NCBI GenBank assembly: GCA_025054855.1
Contig: JANWZS010000001.1
Location: 66,583-130,582, forward strand
Direction: 5' to 3'
Source: Candidatus Nitrosocaldus sp.
GTDB lineage: Archaea > Thermoproteota > Nitrososphaeria > Nitrososphaerales > Nitrosocaldaceae
DNA length: 64,000 nucleotides
Every line of letters begins with the position of its first letter. Within the stretch, counting starts at the first letter, position 1. The translations under genes and the position numbers were made by a program. This document shows positions 17,275 to 24,968 of the stretch, piece by piece. The notes beneath the pieces are model-generated. The model saw only the letters and a list, made by a program, of their open reading frames with translations. It was not told the DNA's origin and ran no database searches.

Positions 17275-17988
17275 TCACCCACCCAGTTCCTTGCCTATCT
17301 GGCCATACATGGATTGGAACTCTGGTAGCCTAAGTTCCTCCGAGTAAGGGCCTATATACATCAACCTTATGGTCTTGATGCCCTCATCAGTACCAACATT
17401 CAGTATGTATCCATCCTCTGCTATACGCTTCTTCAGCGCCTTAGCCTCCTCCTCACCTATCTGAACCCATCTGTATGGCTCATGTAATGCTTCAGAGATG
17501 TACCCTGCCTCCTCTTCTGATAGTACAGGGATCTCTGCCTTCTTTACCTCATCGACCTGCTCATCTATTATGCTTACAAGTATGTTGTGACTCTCAAGGG
17601 ATATTGGTACCTCAAAGTAGTTTATTGTGTAGTACCTTGTTGTACCATCTGCTAGTTTATAGGCAAACCTGTATCCTTTGTCTGAGAAGCTCTTGAAGTA
17701 CTCATCAATCTCTGTATCGGAGATGAGTGTTGTGCCCCTATTTATAGCCCTGTCTAGATAATCGTACTGGCCCTCCTGTATAGAGTAGTAATCATCATAT
17801 GCTTCTGCTGCCTCGAATGATGTCAGCATGGGTATCCCTGCCCTGTTTATCTTGCTCGGTGATGGTTCAACTGGCTCAACCTCCCTTCCATTATTCTTGC
17901 TATTATCCTGTAGAGATAGTAGACTAAACATAGCTACTGCTATAATAGCAGATGTTATTATTCCTCCAATTACTACTATAGACCTCAT
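17275..17988 (-). CDS. Membrane-anchored hypothetical protein
   Basis: A 237-residue protein I do not recognise. Residues 5-25 (VVIGGIITSAIIAVAMFSLL) form a signal anchor, followed by an Asn/Pro/Ser linker and a mostly acidic extracellular domain. Two segments resemble each other: IPMLTSFEAAEAYDDYYSIQ with KGYRFAYKLADGTTRYYTIN, and IPVLSEEEAGYISEALHEPY with DGYILNVGTDEGIKTIRLMY. This points to an internal duplication of about 100 residues. The protein ends 35 nt before the metzincin pseudogene in the same direction, so the two may once have been co-transcribed. AT-rich sequence upstream (about 18005-18095) could hold its promoter and that of the divergent gene at 18103. Confidence 0.7.
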   Translation of the reverse strand: MRSIVVIGGIITSAIIAVAMFSLLSLQDNSKNNGREVEPVEPSPSKINRAGIPMLTSFEAAEAYDDYYSIQEGQYDYLDRAINRGTTLISDTEIDEYFKSFSDKGYRFAYKLADGTTRYYTINYFEVPISLESHNILVSIIDEQVDEVKKAEIPVLSEEEAGYISEALHEPYRWVQIGEEEAKALKKRIAEDGYILNVGTDEGIKTIRLMYIGPYSEELRLPEFQSMYGQIGKELGG

Positions 17989-18102
17989 TAAAAGGAAGAG
18001 GATTAACTGCTATATATATTAAATCACATCTACAAGAATGTCTACTCCTATATACATTAAATTGAAGCAATAGTTAAATATAATTTAGCGCTATTAACCA
18101 GT

Positions 18103-18765
18103 ATGAGTAATGATAATCTATTATATTTATTATTCTTATTACTCTTAACTCATCTGATCCTCTTTCCTACAAATAGTGCTTACGCATGTGAACCAAGAGT
18201 TCCTAGCACTCCACAAAAAGGGTTCGACTCATCATCAGTAGTGTTCTCTGGCAAGGTACTCGATGTTAAGAGGCTACATACAGACATAAGCGATATCAAT
18301 GCTGTTGTATTCGATGTTGATAGGTACTGGAAGAGCACCAACGGTCACTATTACAGGGAGCTTGTAGTACTTACAGCAGTGGATGATGGTGCATGTGGTT
18401 ATAGATTTGAGGCAGGTAAGGAGTACCTAGTGTATGGATGGTCATACTCTTACGATGAGGGGTTATACTTCGTCTCCCTAGGAAGTAGGACTGCTCCTAT
18501 AGATGATGCTCATGAAGATCTCGCATTCCTTGGAGATGGCATTATACCGACAGAGCATCTGAACATCGAGGATCAGATCGCCCGTGTGCCGTTGGAGATC
18601 AAGCCATTACTACAGAAGCAGAGCCCAAAGGAGGAGGTGAACATGCTGATCGCTAGTATGGGTATAGGTATGGCAGTAGCTAGTGCTGCTATGGTACTCT
18701 TCATCATGAAGAATAGAGAGGGCAGAGAGAGAAAGGGGCGTATAAACAGGATAAATTACGCATAA
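18103..18765 (+). CDS. Secreted TIMP/netrin-like domain protein with C-terminal anchor
   Basis: A 220-residue secreted protein with signal peptide (LLYLLFLLLLTHLILF, cleavage near NSAYA-C), so the mature N-terminus would be Cys-Glu-Pro. The following OB-like domain (SVVFSGKVLDVKR, VVFDVDRYWKS, ELVVLTAVDDGACGYRFEAG, KEYLVYGWSY) matches the pattern of TIMP/NTR domains, including an N-terminal Cys and an internal Cys. A C-terminal helix (IASMGIGMAVASAAMVLFIM) followed by basic residues anchors it in the membrane. TIMP domains inhibit metzincins in animals; here the same insert carries a metzincin remnant, but inhibition is inference. Bacterial and archaeal TIMP-like proteins are mostly uncharacterised. 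Confidence 0.72.
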   Translation: MSNDNLLYLLFLLLLTHLILFPTNSAYACEPRVPSTPQKGFDSSSVVFSGKVLDVKRLHTDISDINAVVFDVDRYWKSTNGHYYRELVVLTAVDDGACGYRFEAGKEYLVYGWSYSYDEGLYFVSLGSRTAPIDDAHEDLAFLGDGIIPTEHLNIEDQIARVPLEIKPLLQKQSPKEEVNMLIASMGIGMAVASAAMVLFIMKNREGRERKGRINRINYA

Positions 18766-19078
18766 GGGATTATAACGTAGTCTGGAACCTGACCAATGGT
18801 AACATAATGCTAGCATTATGCTATACCAACAAGATTCATTATGAGACCCATAGTTATTATCACATACTGCTTCATAATGACAACCATGCGTTATTTATGA
18901 AGGCGCTGTATCACCTATAGGCATTTACCCTGCTACTTACTTGACCTAGCACATCATTCTACACGCCCATATCTTTAATCATATTATAGAGTTAATTCAT
19001 ATGAAGAGGAGAGTGCTATCGAGTATTATCACAGTTAGAAGAACCACAGAGCAAGAGAGCAGGCAGATAATCCAAAAT
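18766..19078. other. Intergenic stretch without a gene
   Basis: About 310 nt between the TIMP-like gene and the end of hemB (convergent). I find no convincing reading frame or RNA. The only notable structure is a perfect 18-nt palindrome, CATAATGCTAGCATTATG (18803-18820), which could be a bidirectional terminator hairpin or a protein-binding site. Confidence 0.5.
18803..18820. repeat. Perfect 18-nt palindrome
   Basis: CATAATGCTAGCATTATG is its own reverse complement over all 18 bases. It lies 38 nt downstream of the TIMP-like gene stop, between convergent genes, without a following T-run. Confidence 0.6.
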
Positions 19079-20164
19079 CTATCTACCATTGATTATCTCT
19101 GCAGCCCTCTTTGCAAAGTACGTTATTATGATGTCTGCTCCAGCACGCCTTATGCATGAGAGCAACTCCATAACGACTGAATCCTCATCTATCAGACCTT
19201 GAAGTGCAGCTGCCTTTACTAGTGCATACTCGCCCGAGACGCTGTACGCTGCCAGTGGGTGCCTGAACGCATCCCTTGCAAGCCTTATGACATCAAGGTA
19301 GGCTATGGCTGGCTTCACCATTATTATGTCAACTCCCTCACGTACATCCTGCTCTATCTCCCTCAGAGCCTCCCTGGCATTGGTGTAGTGGAGCTGGTAG
19401 CTCTTACGATCCCCGAACCTTGGTGCTGAATCTGCAGCACTCCTGAAGGGGGAGTAGAGCGATGAGGAGTACTTTGCAGAGTATGACATTATTAGTACAT
19501 CCTTGAACCCCTCATCGTCTAGAGCATCCCTTATCGCCCTAACTTGTCCATCCATCATGGCCGATGGTGCAACTATATCCGCACCAGCATTAGCATGGCT
19601 AACCGCTATCCTTGCGAGTACACCAAGGGTGCTATCGTTATCTACCCTACCACCATCAACTATGCCGCAGTGGCCATGGCTAGTGTACTGGCATGTGCAT
19701 ACATCTGTGATTATTGTCAGATCATCGCTGCTGAACTCCCTCCTTAGCATGGATACCGCTCTCTGCACTATCCCATCTTCAGCATATGCTGATGATGCGT
19801 ACTCATCCTTCCTGCTTGGTATACCGAATAGTATGATTGCCCTTATCCCTAGCTCAAGGAGGTGTCTGACCTCATCGACTAGCAGGGAGACTGGGAGCCT
19901 GCTCTGCCCTGGCATGGACTGGATGGGCTCCCTCCCTGCTATACCCTCCTGCACGAATACAGGGTACACGAGTGTACCAACATCTACCCTGCTCTCCTGG
20001 AGCATGTCACGTATTGCACTGCTCCTCCTAAGCCTCCTGAGCCTTACTGATGGGAACGATGAGCCATCATCGTGTAATCTGGTGGATCGATGGTCTGAAT
20101 CCTCCATTGGGGATGGCCATCGAGGCTGGTGCTGGGGTTTGGGCTTGGACCCCTTCATGCTCAT
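19079..20164 (-). CDS. hemB: Delta-aminolevulinic acid dehydratase (porphobilinogen synthase)
   Basis: Condenses two 5-aminolevulinates to porphobilinogen. Zinc-binding cysteines are present in DVCTCQYTSHGHC (about residues 137-149), so it is the zinc-dependent form. The Schiff-base lysines lie in MSYSAKYSSSLYSPFR and IIMVKPAIAYLD. Length is 361 residues; family members are about 325-340, and the excess is an N-terminal extension of about 40 polar residues, so a later Met (MEDSDHRS) may be the real start. The ATG overlaps the hemA stop as ATGA, so coupled translation supports the long form. Last gene of the precorrin-2 dehydrogenase-hemA-hemB operon. Confidence 0.93.
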   Translation of the reverse strand: MSMKGSKPKPQHQPRWPSPMEDSDHRSTRLHDDGSSFPSVRLRRLRRSSAIRDMLQESRVDVGTLVYPVFVQEGIAGREPIQSMPGQSRLPVSLLVDEVRHLLELGIRAIILFGIPSRKDEYASSAYAEDGIVQRAVSMLRREFSSDDLTIITDVCTCQYTSHGHCGIVDGGRVDNDSTLGVLARIAVSHANAGADIVAPSAMMDGQVRAIRDALDDEGFKDVLIMSYSAKYSSSLYSPFRSAADSAPRFGDRKSYQLHYTNAREALREIEQDVREGVDIIMVKPAIAYLDVIRLARDAFRHPLAAYSVSGEYALVKAAALQGLIDEDSVVMELLSCIRRAGADIIITYFAKRAAEIINGR

Positions 20165-21531
20165 ACCTCCGCCCTGTTGCCCTGCCCCTCCAACTCACGC
20201 TCATGGATGTACCTGAACAGCCTGCTAGCCACCTTTATCAACTCCACGTCCCCGCTCTCCGATGCCCTCCTCAACTCATCCATGGGTGTTGAGAGTATGC
20301 TCTCCACTATAGCATAGCTCATCTGCTCAACTACCTGCCTACTCTGCTCGTCGATGTTGAGCATGCTCAGTGCCTTATCCAGCTCCCTTGCCCTTATCCT
20401 ATCCACGCTCCTGAAGAGTGCATCTATTATAGGCTCGACCTCTAGCCTCCTCAGCCTAGCCTCCATGGCATCCACCTCCTCCCTGACTATACGCTCAGCC
20501 TCGCTCACCTCCTTCCTCCTAGCACTCATATTCCTCTCGACTATCCTTGATACCTCATCGAACCTTATCACCCTCACACCATCTATACCATCTACCCTAG
20601 GCTCCACAGTGCTTGGATTAGAGAGGTCCACTATGATGAGGAGCGTTGTTGTTGTAGTTGTCGTTGTTGTAGTAGTTGTTGTAGTAGTAGTAGGATGTTG
20701 CTCTCCTCCTCCACTGGCCTTGCTCTTCATCCTCCTCTTCCTCTCCATAACCTCTACCATCTTCTCATGCGTTATGAGCCAGTATGGTGCTGTGGTAGCG
20801 ATGAACAGTGCATCCATCCCATCCAGCTCCTGCATTGCATGCTCGAACTCCATTGGCCTGCCTCCTACCCTCTCGGAGAATGCCCTTGCCCTATCCATAG
20901 TCCTACTCGTCACTGTGAACTCTATACCCCTGTTTATGAGTGGCTTTGCCACCATGGCTGCTGCCTCGCCAGAGCCTATCAGCATGATCCTCTTCCCAGC
21001 CAGCCCGTGAAGGTGCTCATCGGCAAGCCTTACAGCCATGGAGCCATATGAGATGCTCCCCTTGTTTATGTTCGTGCTTGCCCTGACCCTGCTACCTACA
21101 CGTAGAGCCTTCTCGAATAGAAGGTTGAGGTACGGATCGATGGCGTTGCTCCTCCTCGCATTGTCCAGTGCACGCCTAACCTGCCCGAGTATCTGATCCT
21201 CCCCCACGACCAGAGAGTCAAGCCCAGATGCGAGCCTGAAGAGGTGGTGTATCGCATCCCTACCCTTGCTCAACTCTACACTCCTCTCTACTAGTGCTCT
21301 ATCTAGTTTGAGATGATCGACCCAGAGGTCTAGAAGGGATGATGGCTCATCGACCCTGCTGCTCACTGCATAGAGTTCTACCCTGTTGCACGTCTGGAGT
21401 ATCAGCATGCCATCGAACCCATACTCATCCCTCCTACCGTACACCCCTGCAGTATCCTTGAATGTGAAGCGCTCGAGCATGTGTATGGGGATGCTCCTGT
21501 AAGTCACCCTAGCATTGAGTATGCTGATCAT
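20161..21531 (-). CDS. hemA: Glutamyl-tRNA reductase with poly-Thr insertion
   Basis: NADPH-dependent reduction of glutamyl-tRNA to glutamate-1-semialdehyde, the first step of the C5 pathway. Signatures: GMLILQTCNRVELYAVSS with the catalytic Cys (about residue 48), GLDSLVVGEDQILGQVRRAL, GKRIMLIGSGEAAAMVAKPL (nucleotide binding), and VDLSNPSTVEP. A run of 16-17 threonines precedes LLIIVDLSNPS, encoded by a mixed ACA/ACT/ACG tract (complement of 20648-20693). It interrupts the nucleotide-binding domain before a core strand, yet the frame is intact. The start overlaps the preceding gene's stop as ATGA and the end overlaps hemB the same way. Confidence 0.94.
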   Translation of the reverse strand: MISILNARVTYRSIPIHMLERFTFKDTAGVYGRRDEYGFDGMLILQTCNRVELYAVSSRVDEPSSLLDLWVDHLKLDRALVERSVELSKGRDAIHHLFRLASGLDSLVVGEDQILGQVRRALDNARRSNAIDPYLNLLFEKALRVGSRVRASTNINKGSISYGSMAVRLADEHLHGLAGKRIMLIGSGEAAAMVAKPLINRGIEFTVTSRTMDRARAFSERVGGRPMEFEHAMQELDGMDALFIATTAPYWLITHEKMVEVMERKRRMKSKASGGGEQHPTTTTTTTTTTTTTTTTLLIIVDLSNPSTVEPRVDGIDGVRVIRFDEVSRIVERNMSARRKEVSEAERIVREEVDAMEARLRRLEVEPIIDALFRSVDRIRARELDKALSMLNIDEQSRQVVEQMSYAIVESILSTPMDELRRASESGDVELIKVASRLFRYIHERELEGQGNRAEV

Positions 21532-22205
21532 CCAGAACCACTCCCATACCTGCTCTCCAGAATGCTCAATGCCCTTGCCCTCGCCTCCTCCAGCCTCTTG
21601 CCCCTGAGCATATCCATTATCTCCCTATCCCTTATGACCGTGTATATGTAATCCTTTCTAGCATGGGCATCGCTTATATGCCTGAACGCTACGCCTCTAG
21701 CATAATCTGCGAGCCTTATCATCTCCACATCCTCCTCCCTTATAAGCCTCTTGAGTACCCTCTCAGCCTTTATCCTGAGCAGCCTAGCCATGGCAGGGCT
21801 GCTACCCTTGGTCGAGATCGCTATGAAGAGCGTATCATGTATGTTTATTACGGCAGGGTGTATAAAGTCGCTTATCGCTGGGTCATCTGCTGCATAGGCC
21901 AGGATGCCCATGGTCTTGGCCCTCTCTACTATGCTCCTATTCAATGCCTTATCGTTGGTGGCTGCCATGACCAGGAATGGCCTCTCCTCCAACTCATCCA
22001 GTATGGATGCATCCCTGACCCTCCTCTTCACCACGCTTATCTTCCCTTCCCTCGCAAGGTCCAGCAGGTGCCTGTTGAACCTGCTGCTCACTACGGTTAT
22101 GCTCCTGCACCCCTGCCCGAGCAGTGCCCTGACCTTCCTTGTACCCTCAACACCAGCACCTATCACCAGAACACTCCTGCCCTGGATGTTGAGGTCAACT
22201 ATCAA
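21528..22205 (-). CDS. Precorrin-2 dehydrogenase / sirohydrochlorin ferrochelatase-like (Met8/CysG-N family)
   Basis: Oxidises precorrin-2 to sirohydrochlorin with NAD; some members also insert iron. N-terminal Rossmann motif GRSVLVIGAGVEGTRKVRAL (about residues 9-28), then PFLVMAATNDKALNRSIVER and AYAADDPAISDFIHPAVINI (family core with conserved Asp), and SPAMARLLRIKAERVLKRLI. Length 225 residues matches Met8p-like proteins. It heads the operon with hemA and hemB (ATGA overlap with hemA). Together with cobA it brings the pathway to sirohydrochlorin; whether this protein does the chelation cannot be told from sequence alone. Confidence 0.9.
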   Translation of the reverse strand: MIVDLNIQGRSVLVIGAGVEGTRKVRALLGQGCRSITVVSSRFNRHLLDLAREGKISVVKRRVRDASILDELEERPFLVMAATNDKALNRSIVERAKTMGILAYAADDPAISDFIHPAVINIHDTLFIAISTKGSSPAMARLLRIKAERVLKRLIREEDVEMIRLADYARGVAFRHISDAHARKDYIYTVIRDREIMDMLRGKRLEEARARALSILESRYGSGSG

Positions 22206-22311
22206 TACGACTCATCTAGCATATGCCTGCATCTTATTTATAGATTGGGGCTAGTGGTAGGGTTACAGTTACCAATATTAATCAGTCAGGGTATGGTAAT
22301 GGAGAAGTTGT

Positions 22312-23331
22312 ATGCAGGCACAGGAGCTGGATGCTCTAGATAGGGAGATGCTCAACATCATCCAGTGGGAGTTCCCATTGGTCGCAAGGCCCTTCCTTGC
22401 AATAGGCGAGAGGCTAGGCATAAGTGAGGAGGAGGTCATGGCAAGGATAAGGAGGATGAAGGATGAGCAGATAATAAGGGAGATAGATGCCATATTCGAT
22501 ACGAGGAGGCTCAAGTACAAGAGCGCCCTCATCGCCATGAGCGTGGATGCATCAAGGATAGAGTATGTTGCAGGGGTCATAAACGGGCACCCTGGCGTGA
22601 GCCACAACTATGAGAGGGATGATGCCAACTACAACCTATGGTTCACTATAGCAGTACCTCCATACGGTAATGTGAAGCATGAGGTCGAGAGGTTTGCTAA
22701 ACTCGATGGTGTGAGGAGGTACATGATACTCCCCACGGTGAAGTTGTACAAGATAGGCGTGAGGCTGGATATGACGGGGGATGAGGATGCTATGGATGTC
22801 AAGCCTACAGATAATAGTAGCAGTAGTAGGGATGCAAAGCCAGCGGTGAACTTCGAGCCTGATGAGATGGATAAGAGGTTCATAAGGGAGCTGCAGAGGG
22901 ATATAGAGGTTGTAAGCGAGCCTTTCAAAGAACCAGCGAGGAGGCTTGGGGTGGGCGTTGATGAGTACATAGCAAGGGCAAAGTATTATGAGAGTATAGG
23001 TGTTATGAGGAGGTTTGCAGCGATACTCAGGCACAGGAATGCTGGGTTCATAGCCAACGGTATGATAGTCTGGATAGTGCCAGAGGAGAGGGTCGATGAT
23101 GTAGGCACGCTCCTTGCCTCCTTCCCTCAGGTCACACACTGCTACAGGAGGCCAACCTATCCAGACTGGCCATACAACCTGTACAGCATGGTCCATGCAA
23201 GGAGTAGGGAGGTATGCGAGGGTATAGCGAGGGAGTTCGCTTCACATACTGGTGTAAGCGACTACAGGATACTCTTCTCAACGAGGGAGTTCAAGAAGGA
23301 GAGGGTCAGGTACTTCCTTGAGGATGAGTAG
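22312..23331 (+). CDS. Fused sirohaem decarboxylase (AhbA-AhbB-like)
   Basis: Lrp/AsnC-type protein made of two full repeats in 339 residues. Each repeat has a winged helix (LDREMLNIIQWEFPLVARPF and MDKRFIRELQRDIEVVSEPF) and a RAM-like domain. The active-site-like motifs of AhbA/AhbB are seen: GVSHNYERDDANYNLWFT in repeat 1 and THCYRRPTYPDWPYNLYSM in repeat 2, with conserved His/Arg/Tyr. AhbA/AhbB decarboxylate sirohaem to didecarboxysirohaem in archaeal haem synthesis. They are normally two separate subunits forming a heterodimer; here they are covalently joined by a Ser/Asp-rich linker (about residues 155-180). It is divergent from the precorrin-2 dehydrogenase-hemA-hemB operon, in keeping with the pathway. 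Confidence 0.87.
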   Translation: MQAQELDALDREMLNIIQWEFPLVARPFLAIGERLGISEEEVMARIRRMKDEQIIREIDAIFDTRRLKYKSALIAMSVDASRIEYVAGVINGHPGVSHNYERDDANYNLWFTIAVPPYGNVKHEVERFAKLDGVRRYMILPTVKLYKIGVRLDMTGDEDAMDVKPTDNSSSSRDAKPAVNFEPDEMDKRFIRELQRDIEVVSEPFKEPARRLGVGVDEYIARAKYYESIGVMRRFAAILRHRNAGFIANGMIVWIVPEERVDDVGTLLASFPQVTHCYRRPTYPDWPYNLYSMVHARSREVCEGIAREFASHTGVSDYRILFSTREFKKERVRYFLEDE

Positions 23332-23394
23332 TCGTTACCAGTGATATGGCTATAGAGGTTAGAGATGGCTGCTGCACCACTGCTGCTACTTCTA

Positions 23395-24384
23395 CTACTG
23401 TATGCTCTGTAGCATTATGAAGTCCTTATCGTACATCTCGTTCATGATCCTCAACTCATCACTACTCAGATACTTGCCATCAGAGATGCTCACATATGCA
23501 TCCAACTCCTCTATGCTGGTTATGGTTGGTAGTACGGATGATACAGACTGCTCTGATAGTATGAACTTTATCGCTAGTTCCTGCATGCTCCATCCCCTAG
23601 CATCTGCCATTGGTTTTAGAACCTCGAGCCTCTTGCTTGCCTCCTCTACCCATGCCCTCTTCCTGAATGATCTGTGATCGTTCTTATCCAGGTTGGTATT
23701 GACTGTGAGTTTACCTGTGAGCACTCCAGATGCATCTGGTACCCTTACGAGTACGCCAACATCTCTTGCTCTAGCATACGGGAAGAACTGCCTCGCCGGC
23801 TCCTGCTCGAGTATGTTGTACACTGTCTGTAGCGCAGTGATCTTCCTCTTCTCCATGGCATATACACCCTCATCCCTCCATCCTATAGCTGGGCCTAGGG
23901 CAACGCCATAGTGCCTTATCCTCCCTTCGGACCTCAACTGCTCTAGCGCAAGGAAGAGAGGGTCATGCATCACAGCGTACATCTTTGGGTTGTGGAGGTT
24001 GTACACATCTACATAGTTGCTCTCCAACCTCTCTAGGCTCCTCTCTAGAGCGTATCTGACATACTTTGCATCGAACCTCTGAGGTAACTCGCCATGGCCT
24101 ATCTGCTCTACACTAGAGTATATATCATAGCCGAACTTGGTTGATATTACTACTTCATCCCTCATATCCTTGAATGCCCTTGCTATAAGCCTCTCACTCC
24201 TACCCTTGCCATATATATCTGCTGTATCGAAGAAGTTTATTCCTAGATCGTAAGCACGCTTGAGCATCTTTACAGCATAATCATCATCCATCTTCTTACC
24301 CCACCAGTCAAGTGCTATGCTCCATGCACCAAAACCTATCTCAGAGACAGGGATGTTGCTCTTCCCTAACCTTCTATACCTCAT
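23395..24384 (-). CDS. Aldo/keto reductase family oxidoreductase
   Basis: NADPH-dependent TIM-barrel oxidoreductase of 329 residues. Signatures: MRYRRLGKSNIPVSEIGFGA at the N-terminus, INFFDTADIYGKGRSE (catalytic Asp and Tyr), VVISTKFGYD (catalytic Lys), VDVYNLHNP (catalytic-tetrad His), and IKFILSEQSVSSVLPTITS near the C-terminus. Substrate unknown. It is last in an operon with the HemQ-like and DUF1802 genes; the start overlaps the DUF1802 stop by 4 nt, so a link with haem metabolism or a redox by-reaction is possible but unproved. Confidence 0.9.
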   Translation of the reverse strand: MRYRRLGKSNIPVSEIGFGAWSIALDWWGKKMDDDYAVKMLKRAYDLGINFFDTADIYGKGRSERLIARAFKDMRDEVVISTKFGYDIYSSVEQIGHGELPQRFDAKYVRYALERSLERLESNYVDVYNLHNPKMYAVMHDPLFLALEQLRSEGRIRHYGVALGPAIGWRDEGVYAMEKRKITALQTVYNILEQEPARQFFPYARARDVGVLVRVPDASGVLTGKLTVNTNLDKNDHRSFRKRAWVEEASKRLEVLKPMADARGWSMQELAIKFILSEQSVSSVLPTITSIEELDAYVSISDGKYLSSDELRIMNEMYDKDFIMLQSIQ

Positions 24385-24968
24385 CCATGCATCACCCCAT
24401 CAACCTCTCTCTTTATACGCTCAAATGCGTGATCATCTACCACTGCCCTGCCTACCCTAACGTTCAGATCATCCCTATCTAACCTTATCCAGGATCTGCA
24501 CCCATAGTACTCTGCGCTCATATCAAGCACTATAGGCTCTTCAAGCCTATAGGCTCTTACAAGCATAACACTAACAGGCTTATCTCTGTTCCACTGCATC
24601 CTGTAGTCTATGAAGAGATCGTTGTATATATGGTATCTATCGAGTTTGAGTAGTCTAGCCTTATCATTGCTCTCATAGTACGATGCTACCCTTGCTGCTG
24701 ATCTTATCACTACCTTATCAACTGGAGCATGCACCTCTAGCGCATCATACTCTAGCCTGTACTCATCCTTTATGTACTGTCTACTCTGATGCTCAAACGT
24801 TGGGAAGAGCAGGAACTCGTTACTTGCTACTGAGAACCCATCCTCCAGTATGCCTCCCTTCCTGAACAGGATGAAGTGTCTGCCTTGCTCAACTGCTCTA
24901 ACAACTATGGCCCACTCCTTCAGTGCATGCCAGTTCACTGCCCTAGCATTTAGATTAGCCAAGATCAC
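24381..24968 (-). CDS. DUF1802 family protein
   Basis: A 195-residue soluble protein of the DUF1802 family, which is of unknown function. Recognised from VNWHALKEWAIVVRAVEQGR, HFILFRKGGILEDGF and FLLFPTFEHQSRQYIKDEYR, the typical N-terminal core. The start is GTG and overlaps the HemQ-like gene by 14 nt; the stop overlaps the aldo/keto reductase start. This tight middle position suggests it works with its neighbours, possibly in haem handling, which is inference. Confidence 0.82.
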   Translation of the reverse strand: MILANLNARAVNWHALKEWAIVVRAVEQGRHFILFRKGGILEDGFSVASNEFLLFPTFEHQSRQYIKDEYRLEYDALEVHAPVDKVVIRSAARVASYYESNDKARLLKLDRYHIYNDLFIDYRMQWNRDKPVSVMLVRAYRLEEPIVLDMSAEYYGCRSWIRLDRDDLNVRVGRAVVDDHAFERIKREVDGVMHG

